Assembly (NCBI RefSeq): GCF_032362555.1
Contig: NC_083517.1
Coordinates: 6,096,001-6,160,000 of the forward strand
Direction: 5' to 3'
DNA: 64,000 nucleotides
Origin: Amyelois transitella
Taxonomy: Eukaryota > Arthropoda > Insecta > Lepidoptera > Pyralidae
Positions within the stretch are counted from its first letter, which is position 1; every line of letters starts with the position of its first letter. A model generated the notes under the pieces. That model was not told the origin of the DNA, searched no databases, and saw only the letters and a program-made list of their open reading frames with translations. Below are positions 34,101-47,000 of this stretch, piece after piece. Position numbers and translations under genes: made by a program.

Positions 34101-37100
34101 TGCGGCCAGCGATCGGCACTCGGGCTCTCCACGCCTTCATTCACGCTCGACTCGCCGCTTTCAACCACCTACGACACATAAGTCAATATGCATAAAATAT
34201 TGCAAAGTGAAATTGAATTAGATAGCTAAATATTATCTGCCTCAGAATTCGGAATATTACAAAACTATAGAAATGGCAATTATGCATTCACGTAGACAAT
34301 AACAAGAATGCAGAAATGCATATCACAGGATCAATGGTTGTGGTTGTTTTAACGTTTTCATATTGCATCTCAATTCTGAGATTAATTTGAGAGGTTTCCT
34401 GCGCAGAAATCTGCGAGGCTATGCAATACAATGACACATCATTCGATACCTGAATAAGACTTACCTGAACTGGTTTAACGGGAGGTGGTGGCAGCGTGGT
34501 TTTGGTCGCTGGTGGTGGTGGTGGTGAAGGCACGATGGGCAATGCCGGCGCAGGAGGCGGAGGGGCCGGACAGCCCAGCTCAGGTGCTTCGTCGCTTCCG
34601 TCCGCGCATTGAGGTATCCCGTCGCACGCGTTGTACACCGCAATACATTCCCCACCACGACGACATTCGAATTGGTAGCGGCTGCATCGTCCTATTGCTG
34701 CTAAACGGGATGATACATGCTATATTAGGCGGTCAGCTTATTTGGTAGATACATCATTAGCTACTTATATTTTTAGTTAAATATTAAAGTCACCGTTATT
34801 AAGGGTCCCAAGTCCCTACCTAATAATAATTTCAACATGATGTAACGTTGTGATTTATTGAATAATTTTAATCATTATCTCATCATCATCATTGTTAAAT
34901 ATTTAGTAGTCTACCTGAAAAGGTTTAGGTATTCCATTTAATTTAGGGATTTATGTAAACTTTACATACTACATTTAAGACTATTCTTTTACAAATAAAA
35001 CATAAAATACAATTATAAGGGCTTGCATCATTTTGCAACATACCTTTTCCTTACCATTTTCCTTATCAAAGTTAATTAGTTTTACCGGTGAATAAGAATA
35101 AAAGTAGTTATCAGCTCTGTAGGTTTGATAAAAATATACCTATTATCAATGGTAAATTGATAACATAAAATATCAGCTATAAATCACCGACATGGTTTGC
35201 CCCCGTTTCTCGGAGGCATGGAATATAGGTAAGTAGTTGTTTTAGAAGATATTTTTATTTATGTGTGAGAAATAAAGGACGATTAATTTTAAGTTTTAGA
35301 TACCTAATCTTGAAAGTAGCTAAGTTGAAAGTATCAGGCAACAGAGACGCGGGAATGCAATTCTAGAAATAAGCAGCTAATCTAGAGGTGCCCACAGTTA
35401 AATAATATACCTATTTGTTGCTTTTGTCGAGAACGCGGATTGCGTCAGTAGTGATTTGTTGCACTGTTAATAAATTATTTTCTGGCTCTTTAACTCCGAA
35501 CCATAATCTTACATTTAGTCACGTCTATATCCCTTGCTGGGTAAAAAGAGCCAACAACCTTGAAAATCTGAAAGGCCACGTTCAGCTGTTTGGCTTTATA
35601 ATAGAATTGAGATTCAAATAGTGAAAGCTTGCTAGCCCATCACCTAAATGAAGAATCCCAAGTTTATAAACATCCTATATTCACGGGAAAGAGATGGAGT
35701 TATCCTATTCTTTTTTATATTTCTGCCGGAAACTACACGGCTCCAATTGAATATACAAACATTGCTAACATCAATTTGTCATTTAATTATACACATATAT
35801 TAATACCTAAATGCGGAAAAGCGTAAATTATTTTATCGTGACCACGTCTTCATAATGTAAATATTTTTGTAAACACCTTATAACAAGCAACACCAGTTCG
35901 TTTTGGCAAGGCTCCCAATGTCTTCTGACGCGGCTAGGCTGGTAACTTTATATCAAGATAACAATTTTTAAGAAAACCATGCGTTCGTTTTATGTGGTGA
36001 CTCAATGTGTTACAGTTATTGACGTTGTTAGCCTGTGACTAACGAACGCACCCGCCCACGACCACGATTCTAAAAAACGTAAATTTCATTACGTGCAGGT
36101 ATTTTCTAAGCGTAGAAGCAAATGTTGTTTTTGTTTTCTTAATACATGCTATTCCGTGCCTTTAGATTGTGCGTTACTGAAATACCTACCTATCGTGTTG
36201 TTAGCGTATAAAACTGAACATTACCGTCGGAGGAATCAAATTTAACACATACTTGCTAATATGTGGTGTACATGTCGAAGTCCTTCAATTTTTGTTCTCA
36301 TGTATATGTAGGACTCTATTATTTATTGAATCAAATCGTAATTCTAAACAAATACTCAAATGAAATAATGTTTTTGGTGCGACTGATCAATAAAATCTGA
36401 CAATCAATGATCAATACAATTTTGGAAGAATATTTACGTGGAAGTTGCTGCGGTGGTTCGGAAGGTGGTACGCGGACCGGAGCCTGGGTCGTTGTCGGCG
36501 GCGCAGTGCTTGTTGGACTCCTGTAGGCGAATGATAAAATGTCTTGATGAATAGGTATAAATAAATTGGTTTTATGATCATGCTGACTCATTCGTCGACT
36601 AATTTCATAAGCCCTCGAAAGCGATGATGATATCTTTGTAACTAAATGAGATGTTTTTTTTCCAGCCCCTTATGACCTTAATTTTTTCTTCATGGTCATA
36701 CGCGCAGATGAAACAACGTCAGCCAGAGTCGAGATTTCAACAACATAGAGAATAAGGACTTGACTGAAACACAGCCTAAGCAGTATGAGAGAACTAAGGT
36801 GGAAGTAGGTAAGGTAATCAATTACCTGAGGCTAGCGAGCTGTCTCTCGTGATGCTCCTGATCTTGGAGCTCTGCCAGGCGGCGACTCAGTGCCAGCACG
36901 CCGCTGCTGAAGTTGCTGTGAGCTGTAAACTTGCAGCGAAAATCTTCCGGCGGCCCACAGTTGAACATATAGCAGCTGCCGGGACTCTGCAAGACAATTA
37001 AATTCCGGTTGACTGGAAGTGGTCCCTTCATGGGATTCCGTCATAGCAATTGTTTTATTTCTTTTATAACTATGTACAATTTTGCATAACTGTGTAAATT

Positions 37101-37563
37101 TCTGGGCAAATAAAGTATTACAAACAAACAAACAAACATTAAATGTTTAAAATGTAATCGCCTCAGACAAAGCCTTACTAGTGGCTGATGATAAATGATA
37201 AGGCAACAGTATTCTATAAAAACTAATTTAGTAAATATTTGATGTAAATTAGACCCAGTTGTTACGATCCCGTGAGAGATAAAAGATGAGATGCGGATTA
37301 TTTATTTTTGGAATGCCACGACCCACCTTTTCCTCGTAAACGAAGACATCACATGTATCGGTCTCACAACATAGTCGTAGACACTCCTCACGAGTCCCCA
37401 CGTCCAGCTCAGATAAGTATCTAGCTCCCATATCCCGGGACTCTTCTGTGCGGATGATCTTGTCCCGCTGTACGTCGAACCGGGCGCTGCAGGCCGCCGG
37501 GTCCAACTCCCGCGCCACGGCCACAGCGCCCACCAGCGCGAACCACCAAGCCCACGCGCGCAT
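31194..37563 (-). CDS. MANSC and LDLa domain single-pass membrane protein (LRP11-like)
   Basis: Ten coding exons in transcript order: 37563-37327, 36986-36826, 36520-36438, 34700-34465, 34168-34071, 33636-33515, 33206-33088, 32563-32360, 31754-31637 and 31354-31194; phases agree and give 512 residues. A signal peptide (MRAWAWWFALVGAVAVA) is followed by a MANSC domain at about 25-118 (LRLCCETDTCDVFVYEE, then CYMFNCGPPEDFRCKFT), a Thr/Pro linker, one LDL-receptor class A domain at about 163-203 (CDGIPQCADGSDE, calcium-binding acidic residues intact), a long low-complexity Pro/Gln stalk, a His/Glu-rich stretch, a membrane helix at about 449-482 and a short basic tail ending NGMYL. The order matches vertebrate LRP11, although no PKD domain is evident. 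It is a cell-surface protein of unknown ligand. The ninth exon uses a weak acceptor (CTGAG|AGC), chosen because it alone keeps the frame. Confidence 0.88.
32044..32314 (-). repeat. SINE-like repeat, complete copy
   Basis: The full unit runs from the CATA tail through 'cccttgcggggtagacagag', 'gacaggttgctaacccaacgcc' and 'ccttttacgacatccatgg' to 'gccgggaaccacacggca'. It lies in the intron between exons 8 and 9 of the LRP11-like gene. Confidence 0.9.
35515..35745 (-). repeat. SINE-like repeat, degenerate copy
   Basis: 'cacgtctatatcccttgctgggtaaaaagagccaac', 'ttcagctgtttggctttataatagaattgagattc' and 'tgccggaaactacacggc' are recognisable with many changes and a deletion. It is intronic in the LRP11-like gene. 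Confidence 0.8.
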
Positions 37564-38071
37564 CACAACACCAATCCTTCACAACACTACACTAAAACAC
37601 CAATGTTTACAATATTTACACCAGTCTTTACTGCAACTACTCCCAACTGCATTCATTACAACATTTTGACCGAATTCACAATCAAATATAAAAGGGAGAT
37701 ATTTTAATCATGCGGTATAGTTATCGTTCCGAGAAATGTTTCTCACATTGTCGTCGACTAATTGAAAACATAGGGGTAAAGTCGATAATTGCGCACATGC
37801 GCAGGGAGCTTTGCGCCCATAAATTTATCTATATTTACCTTGAAGGTAACAAGGAGATACAAAACATTGATAATGTTATTGACGATATTTGCAGTCGGGA
37901 TGTGTTTTGATTAGCCTTTCAGCTATATCATCAGAATCATGAATGTGGAGAGTTGCTTGTGCCTAAGCTGAAGCACCGGCTTTCTGCCGGTGTATGAGCG
38001 GAGTGTTGTCGCTCAGGCGGCGGCGCGGCGCGGCAGTGTCGGCGCGGTGGCCGGTCGACTGCCCGCTCGCC
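37564..38071. promoter_or_regulatory. Divergent promoter region of LRP11-like and PP1-inhibitor genes
   Basis: About 510 bp separates the two start codons. A TATAAAAGGG box on the plus strand at 37687-37696 would suit a plus-strand start near 37717. The last 100 bases before the plus-strand ATG are very GC-rich (GGCGGCGGCGCGGCGCGG), as expected of a 5' UTR. Confidence 0.5.
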
Positions 38072-41000
38072 ATGTCGCTGTTCTTCAAGTTCAGGAGCAG
38101 CGTGAGTACCGACTAATGTTTTGTTCAGTTCACTGTTGTTAATTAGCTCCTCGCCAGGAATACGGTCTGGAAGGTGCAGAACAAATACAGTTTAGGTATA
38201 TCTTCCACGTGTCTTCTTGTCGTATCTATCTTTTTGCCTAATAGCAATTGCCGACACGCCCTTCCACTTCATTTCCTGTAATGTGTTCGTACGATATTGC
38301 AAATTTCCAAATTAAGTCCGCTCTGGCAATGCTAAAATTATTAAATGAAATATTACAATTTTTCACCTAACGGACATAAAAACAGCATCTATTGGATCAA
38401 TGGTCATACATAGATACTACCTATTAGAAGTAAAAATATGTTTGTCCAAAAACTTTATCTTTCATTAGGATGTTTTAACAATTTTTGATTAATCAGACAC
38501 AAGTGTTTTATATCCCAGTTAAATTTACACGTGGTTCTACTACTTTTGGCGAATTTAGGAAATAGTCGCCTTTCAGCATTCATACCTAATCAAAATTTAT
38601 TATCACATTATTAGAATAGAAGTAATATCTAGGAACAGTATCTTGCTTTTATCTTTGTTGTTACGTAGTGTTTGATTAGTTTCTTAAATGAATCGAAAGA
38701 AGTTTATTTTTGTAAACTTCATCACAAATGACGAACTGGTTTTCCTAAAATATCTCTTATGTTAAATATTGAGGCGATTTGTTAATGACTCATTAGTTTA
38801 AAGATATAATGAAGGAACTTTCATTGGTATAGGTATCTTATCTTATCACTGTCTACAAGAGTTCGCCTAGCTTGAGGTCTGCCAGCTACCGCAGTTGTTG
38901 GCGTTTTATGCCATGTTGTAGTCGCTCCATCTAGGGTGAATCGAAACAACAGTGTTTATCGCTTTTTATGGTTTTTTAATTAGTGACACACAAGTCATTG
39001 CTATTATTTTCTTGTGAGATATCTCTGATTACACTGACTACCGGACAAATCAGAATCATCCAAAATGCAAAACATGTGACAGTAGTGGCATCGTATTTAC
39101 TCGTGTTGTGACCGCGTTTTGGTGCTCGTCGATCAATCAAGATGTTTTCCAAAAACAAAGTTTCTTCTAGTCATGGAGGTAGAGGTCGTGACTTTAAAGG
39201 AATAGTGAGTACGGTAATTCTAAGTAACAAATCCCGGCCAGGGCATAATGAGAAAAGAACTTTCTCTGATTGGCCTGGGTCTTGGATGTTTATCTATATA
39301 AGTATTTATTATAAAATATAGTATCGTTGAGTTAGTATCTCGTAACACAAGTCTCGAACTTACTTCGAGGCTAACTCAATCAGTGTAATTTATCCCGTAT
39401 ATATAATTTTTAGTACACAGTACTTATCACTTCTATAGTCTAATATATTTCAATTTCTGTGTTAGGGACAAACAAACTATGATAACCATAATTAAGGTAG
39501 TGTCATAGTTAAGGCTGCCAAAAATAGTTGTTTCATGATAATCCCATTTAGTTGAAAAGAAAAGCAATCAATTCAAAATAAGAAAACTGTGAACTGAAAC
39601 CTCCACTTTCATCCAATTTTCCAGGGATTTGTATGCCCTTGAACAACATCAACTATTTAAATACGGCAGCCTTATTGAAAGTGTATAGTGACCTAAGCGT
39701 GAATAACACATTTTTCACACTCAGTTTCACACACATTAACGTGTTAATCACTAAAGTTACATTTATGTTACAAGACTAACTATTTATACATTGGAAATTT
39801 AAGGAGATAAGAATACAAAACAAAGGAAAGAACCTATACCTACATAAATCAGTAAAAACACCTACATAATGATCTAACTACAGAAGATAGGTTCCATTAC
39901 GTTGCCATATTCATTTATCTATACCATTCTACCAAGGTGGTTCGGTGGTCTAGCTAGATGTAGGTTCTCATCAATTTAATCAGATACTTCAATTTAATAG
40001 CAGAAACAGGCGTTTTCAAATGCTTATACAGTTATATAGCTAAAACACAATGTGGGTCGTTGAGTGCAGCCTATTTGTAGGTATCCACTTTATTACAATA
40101 TGTGGCCGTGCACTGAATATTTCAATATTGCTTCTGATTTCATTATGTCTCGTCTGCCTCCTGCTTGCCCCCCAAAGCTCTCCCAGTCCCAGCCAAGCTT
40201 CCAGACAGGCCCCGGCCGCCGTCAGCGGGAGGGCGCGAACGAACGAGCCAAACGTGAGGAAAGGTGCGGAGTGGAGTGTGGAGGGCTCGCCCGCGCCCGC
40301 CCGCCGCACGCTTGCACGCTTGCTTCCCCTCCACTTCAGTTTAGACTCGACTGTACAGTGTGTCGGTTGTATTTGTGCTATTTCAAAAGATTCCTACCAT
40401 CGTGATATTTGTTGTTCTTTCATAATCAGTGCATGTATTAATTAGTTATCAACACGTGCAGTGTAGTGCAGAGTTTTAATGCGTTGTGGATAAGGTTGGA
40501 AGCGGCCTCACAGACAGCGAGCTGTCGCAGCCTCCGCCGGGGGCAGTGACCGCAGCCCCGATCTCGGTACGGTACCCACGCAGATGATGGTACTTGCTTG
40601 GTTCGTCTGCTGGCGGAAACCTGCTGACCGCAATCGTGCGTGACCAAACAAGATCCATGCTAACTATTTGTCATATGTTCTGAACATCCTTACTTCCAAG
40701 ATCTGTTGGACTTCCTGCCGTAGGTTGGTAATCTATAATAGGAACAGTACCTAACCCTCGGATGCATGTTTTTATTTCTAGTTCACGTCTAATTTAACCT
40801 ACTTCAAAAAAGGAGGAGGTTCTTAATTCGACCATATCTTTTCCCTTCTACCTATGTAAACTTTTTTTATCAAATCGTTTTTAATCGAATCAAAGTTTAC
40901 TTATCAAATTAAGAATGTCGGGTAAATATCGTAAGTAGGTAACTACCTACCTACTTAATCTAATTAACCTCAGCAATGATATGGTAACATTAGAACCTTA

Positions 41001-44000
41001 ACTAGGTAGGTAAACGTCAATATTTACTTGTGTCATCGTGAAAGAGTAGGTACCTACCTTTCCGCAGTGTATGTTAATTATAGTACCCACCCACCTTCCT
41101 AAGTAGGTACCTACTTACCATACCAACAAACCTAAATAGAAAGGCAGTGAACTTAGTCCAAGATTGATTTTATTTCAATGAATCTCTGTATTTGATTTGA
41201 TAATGATCGGCACGCCACACTCGAGTCTTTAAAAATTGATAATACGATCGACCTATATCGTCAGCTGATTGTTGATAAAGTTAAGCCGATATTGACGCCA
41301 CAGCGGGCTGGCGCTAATGACAAGACAACGTAAAATTAGATTGTCCGAACAAAAATCTGTTTCCCTGTGGTAAAGTTGGAATTTAGTCCGGACATTAACA
41401 GGGCAAATGCCTCGGGCGGCAGTACTAGGCACAGAAATAAAAATAGGTAAAAAAACTTTTTAATTTAAACGGTTTTATGTTAAACATACATTGCAATGTT
41501 TAATATAAATGTACTAAAAACCAAAAAATAATAAAATAGATACAGTCATGGGAATTATAAACATATGCATAGAGTAGACTAAAATAAAACCGTGGGGCAC
41601 GTCAATTGTCTACAAATTATAGACTTAATGTGCGATAGAAGAATCGTTTAATTCGTCGTTAGGCAGATGTAGAGCAAGTAGAGCAGTAAATGGAACAACT
41701 AATAATACATACTTTTAAATGAAACTTAACTATTGATCTTTAAGTACCTACTACCTATCGGAGTTAAGTTAATATGAGTATTATAAAATACCCTGTGATA
41801 AGACCTAAATATGTATAGTTGAGAACTACTTCATACAACTACTATCAATCCTTTTATCTTATGCAAAAAGAGCCTAATAGACAAATTAGAAAAATTATTG
41901 TTAGGTACCCTGCAGTTAACATCTATATTATACCAAACAATAGTGTACAAAGTAAGTTCTTTGGGAAAAGATATTTCAGAAACAGTTAAGTAACAATTTT
42001 ATCATCAGATTTGTGTTATCGATGATGAATCTACAGATCAGACAAAAATTTTTGTGTGTATGGCTGATGCTCAAGTTCTTTTTCATACAATCTTTGCCTC
42101 TATCATATAACTTTATAAATGTAGGCTACTTTTACGTTATAAACTTTATTGGTTTGAGTCAAGCATGTCTCAGAACGCGACTTTAACACTCTAACTCAAG
42201 TTTTCTGTATTGTAGGCGCATAAAACAAAGCACCCTCCTAGAGTATATGAAAGGACGTTTTATCGTTACAATAGCTCCTGCTCGCCACTCGTCACCAAGC
42301 TATGACTAGAGTCCATTGAAAGTTCAAAGCACCTGTCCGTGGACATTATTTTCGCATTTATTGCTCTACTATTTATTTACACACGAATGTATTGTAGGTA
42401 TAGGTACCTACAATTCGTTCACACAAAACGTGTACGTACACCATCTTCGCATTATAAACTTCTTTACGACTTAGTGCGAATGCGATGTGATTCATGTGAC
42501 TGAACTTTGTTTTGAAACACGTCAATCTAAACATTGCTCAGTTAAAGAGGTATTACCTACCAAGTACCTACACACTTGTAATGTCGTGTCAGTTGTTTTG
42601 CAGATACATATATGATTTTAAGATAGAGATAACTTCCACAGAAATCTGAATATTTGATTCAGATGTTTATGTTTTCTGTTCGTTATTTAAATCAAAATCG
42701 TAACGATTATTACAACTACTAACTATCTATGTGTAAAAGCTGTTGATTAAATAACGTGAGCCCGCTATATGACATCGAGAATTATAATTGATTTCTAATA
42801 ATTGTGTATGCTTATTATTTAAGTATATGGATCCCTACCTCCTACTAAGGTTTAATGACTTCGCTGCAAGACTTACTAAGGTAACATAACATGTAGGTAA
42901 TTTGATTGAAGAGATTGCATGGCATTGCAGTAGCGTCGATAAAATTCAACGGTTTATATCAGGAGATACGGTTGTTGCTTACGAGTTGGCTGCAGTTGCG
43001 TCCTATCCCTATTAGTCTACCTATACTGCGTATCGTCTAGTATCTACAGACAATATTTTGTGGAAGATGCTTTTTTATTCCATCCATTTTTTAAAATTTT
43101 TTAATTTTTTTAATGCCGTGTGGTTCCCGGCACCAATACAAAAAAGAATAGGACCACTCCATCTCTTTCCCATGGATATCGTAAAAGGCGACTAAGGGAT
43201 AGGCTTACAAACTTGGGATTCTTTTTTTAGGCGATGGGTTAGCAAACTGTCACTATTTGAATCTCAATTCTATCATTAAGCCAAATAGCTGAATGTGGCC
43301 ATTTAGTCTTTTCAAGACTGTTGGCTCTGTCTACCCCGCAAGGGATTTAGACGTGACCATATGTATATGTATGTATGCATTTTTTAAATAAGCAGCGTAT
43401 AAAGGCTCTGTCTTATTATGATAATTTTGTCAATATTTCAATGTCATATAAACAACATCAGGATTTAGCAATAAAAGTGAAAACCCAAGCAAATAAAGTT
43501 CATATTATCCCAATAGTTTTATCATCAACACTTATTATTCCAAAAACCGTTGCACAAAGTCTAACTACATTAAAGCTACCACCGTACACTCTTCACCTCC
43601 TACAAAAAGCAACCATACTTAATACCTGCCGAATAACCCGAAAGTTTTTAACTTCATTTATAATTTCATCTAACTTTTCTATTTAGGTAACCTCTTCTAT
43701 CTATCTTCTGCTTCTATCACTTGGTCACGACCCGCGTTAGAAGAAAATTTACCCTCACCTGAGGAGAAAAAAATGAGAATAATATTGAATAAAAAAATTA
43801 AAAATTGAAAAAAAAAATTTACTTATTCATTAAATATTAAATATCATAGCTACATTTATTACATAAATTTATCATTTAAAAATTCCTCTAATGAATAATA
43901 ACATTTTAAAATAAAAAAAAATTGTTCTGCGCCTTGAATTGTTTTATATTTTGATCTTTAATACCTACTGTCGGGTAGATTAAATATAGTTTAATATTAA

Positions 44001-47000
44001 TAAAATCATTTCATATTTCCTTCAATCATTCATTATTCAATGAAACATCATTCATTATCGAATGATGTTCCATACATAATTTCAGCACTAACACTATTTG
44101 GTCTTATTGTAAGTTGTAGTCGATAATGCTAGGATTATTATCGAATTTAAGAGAATTGTTTGTTTATCACGTGTGTAAATGGCCAACACTGGTGTAGATT
44201 TTTCAGGCCACCGTCTAATTATGACAGTCGGGACAATTAACGTTCCTTCCGAAACATGAAAGAGCTCGATATAGTAATTTTTGTGCCACTTACGGTAAGC
44301 GCTTCAATCAAACGTTCTTGCTAATTGGGCTATTGGGTTCCTAAGAGAGAGAATTTCATTGTGGAAAATTAAACAGTTTTTTTTCTCCATGTTCATAATA
44401 CCTAAGTTAATTTTAATGTAATAATGGCTGCAGATTTACTTTGCGGCTTTAAGTTGTTGCGGCTGGCTGACGATAACAGTCACGCTTGGATAAGTACAAA
44501 ACGAACAAGGGCCAAGTTTCTGTAGGTGTCTTCGAGTTTTATACATAATAATAAATTCATTCTGTGGGGCAATGGGCGCAGTAGTAATTGCTGGACCCAG
44601 TGCACGCGGTATCGGGCACATTACAGGTTTACACGAATGAAAGGGCATAAAAGCATAGTATTATTTATAGCGTTGATGGATTACGGTAGTGAGTTGTTAT
44701 CTGGATATTTTCTAAGCACTAAATACTTTTATATATGTTGTGCCGTCTAATTTTGGTGTTGATTGGATACAGCGGGCGAGCGCGGCCGCGGGCTCCGGTC
44801 CGGCGGCGTGCGGCATGGAGTGCGGCGGCGTGGCGGCGGCTGCAGGTGGATTTCCTGCGCACGCGCCGCACCCTGCGCACCCCGCCATGTCTCCAACAGA
44901 GCGATCGCCGGCCAAAACTGGACTCCATGTCAATTTCAGTGATAAAGGCGAGGTAAACTGTAATTTATTATTTATTTATGTACACAACATTATAATACAG
45001 GAGCATTTAAAACAGTACCTAATTATTTATTTAATTTATTAATGTACCGTGTGGTTCCCGGCACCAATACAAAAAAGATAGGCGACTTTTTCTTTTTTAT
45101 GCGATGGGCTAGCAACCTATCACTATTTGAATCTCAATTCTATCATTAAGCCAAATAGCTGAACGTGGCCATTCAGTCTTTTCAACCCTGTTGGCTCTAT
45201 CTACCCCGCAAGGGATATAGACGTGACCATATGTAATTTATTAATAGTAGTTATTTATTTGATCCTGTTTACGTAATTATAATAGTACATTCAATCATAT
45301 GTATACATAGTCAGTGATACAGGTGAACGTATGCCACATTTTTTTTCTGGTTCTTTTTTCAGTACAGACATTTACCCCGTAAATGATAAAAACGTGATAA
45401 GTATATTATTCTAGGATATCCGTCACCGACAAATTCTAGGATATCCGTCACCGACAAACATTGTATCGTTATAAGCGTATACTTTGTTTTCTTTTTGCTG
45501 TTCATTCAAAATTATTGCCAGTTTATTTATATATTTATTTAATTAAAGATTGAGAAAAAGTAATTCTTTTTAGATGGTATTCAAGTAGTATTCCTACATA
45601 TCCTACGTTACAGGTAAAGGAACGAAGAGAGAAGTTCCTGACGGCAAAATACGGCAGTCACCAAATGGCTCTAATACGGAAGCGGCTAGCCGTCGAGATG
45701 TGGCTATATGATGAGCTGCAAAAACTCTACGAGATTCCTGTATGTTTTATTTTATTGGCTTTATATCTATACAGGTGAAATACTTAAATGATTTTCAGTT
45801 TTTATAATATTACTTCTGACTTCACCAGTATTATTTACGTTTGTGCTGCAAATGATATTATTTTAAGTATATCGATATTATTTGCGATCTCATTTGGGTG
45901 ACCTTTTAGGGATTGCGCCCCGGGGTCTGGAAACTGTTACCGCTCTAGTTACGACATTTGGTTCTTTGTAACGTTTGTGTAGACGTTTCCTATGAAGTGT
46001 TTTTATTTCATCCTTGTTTATTGATGAATTATTTATTAGGTTCGGACGAAAAAATAGATAATGAAGAAGAATGATATAAAAATAGATACCTATTCTTAAC
46101 AAACCTAGCGGAGTGAGAGAGAAAATGCCGCAAGTTCATTAAGTGACTAGGGGCGGAAGCTATTGCGTTTCAAAAATACATGAATTACCAACAAAAAACA
46201 TGTGCCGTGTGGTTCCCAGCACCAATAAAAAAAAGAATAGGACCACTCCAGCTCGTTCCCATGGATGTCGTAAAAAGCGACTAAGGGATAGGCTTATAAA
46301 CTTGGGATTCTTCTTTTAGGCGATTGGCTAGCAACCTGCAGTGGCAGGTGGCAGTTGCAGTGGCATTCAAATCACTATTGGAATCTCAATTCCATCATAA
46401 AGCCAAACAGCTGAACGTGGTCTATAAGTCTTTTCAAGACTGTTGGTTCTACCCCGCAAGGGATATAGACGTGATTGTATGTATGTATGTTTGTTGTTTG
46501 TATCAACAAAAATATTAATTTAAGCGAAGCTCGACAATTTTAGGGTTGCTATGCAAAGTCAACCCATACCCACTATTTCAAATCAAGATTTAAGCATAGT
46601 TTCACTTCAAAATTTAAGTAACGTAGTTACAGTTAGTAAACACCCAGTTAAAGATATAAATATTTCGTATTTTCTAGAAGGAAAGCTCAGGAGGCAGCGC
46701 GGGCGCAGCCTCGCAGGAGGTGGAGGTGGACATCGACGAGCTGCTGGACATGGACAGCGACGACTTGCGCCGCAGACACCTCGTGGTAAGACACACCCAC
46801 ATATCATTATCCCTATAATTACTAGATTCACAGATGAGAACTTTCATCTATCATGAATATGTCCTCACTTTTATACATCAAGTTTATCTACAGCTTCGCC
46901 CGGGCGAATTTAGCGCCACTTATAAGATAATACAGGTTTCTCGCTAATTCCACGGGGACTATAGTTTTAACTGGGATGAAAAGTTCCCTAGATATCTTCA

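Noticed and set aside
40050-40445. Plus-strand 131-codon frame with a hydrophobic start
   Set aside because: It spans promoter-like GC-rich DNA and lacks family resemblance; the Inr/DPE promoter reading fits better.
40935-41130. Clusters of GTAGGTACCTAC-like strings
   Set aside because: They look striking but are a general base-composition habit of moth genomes, not an ordered array.
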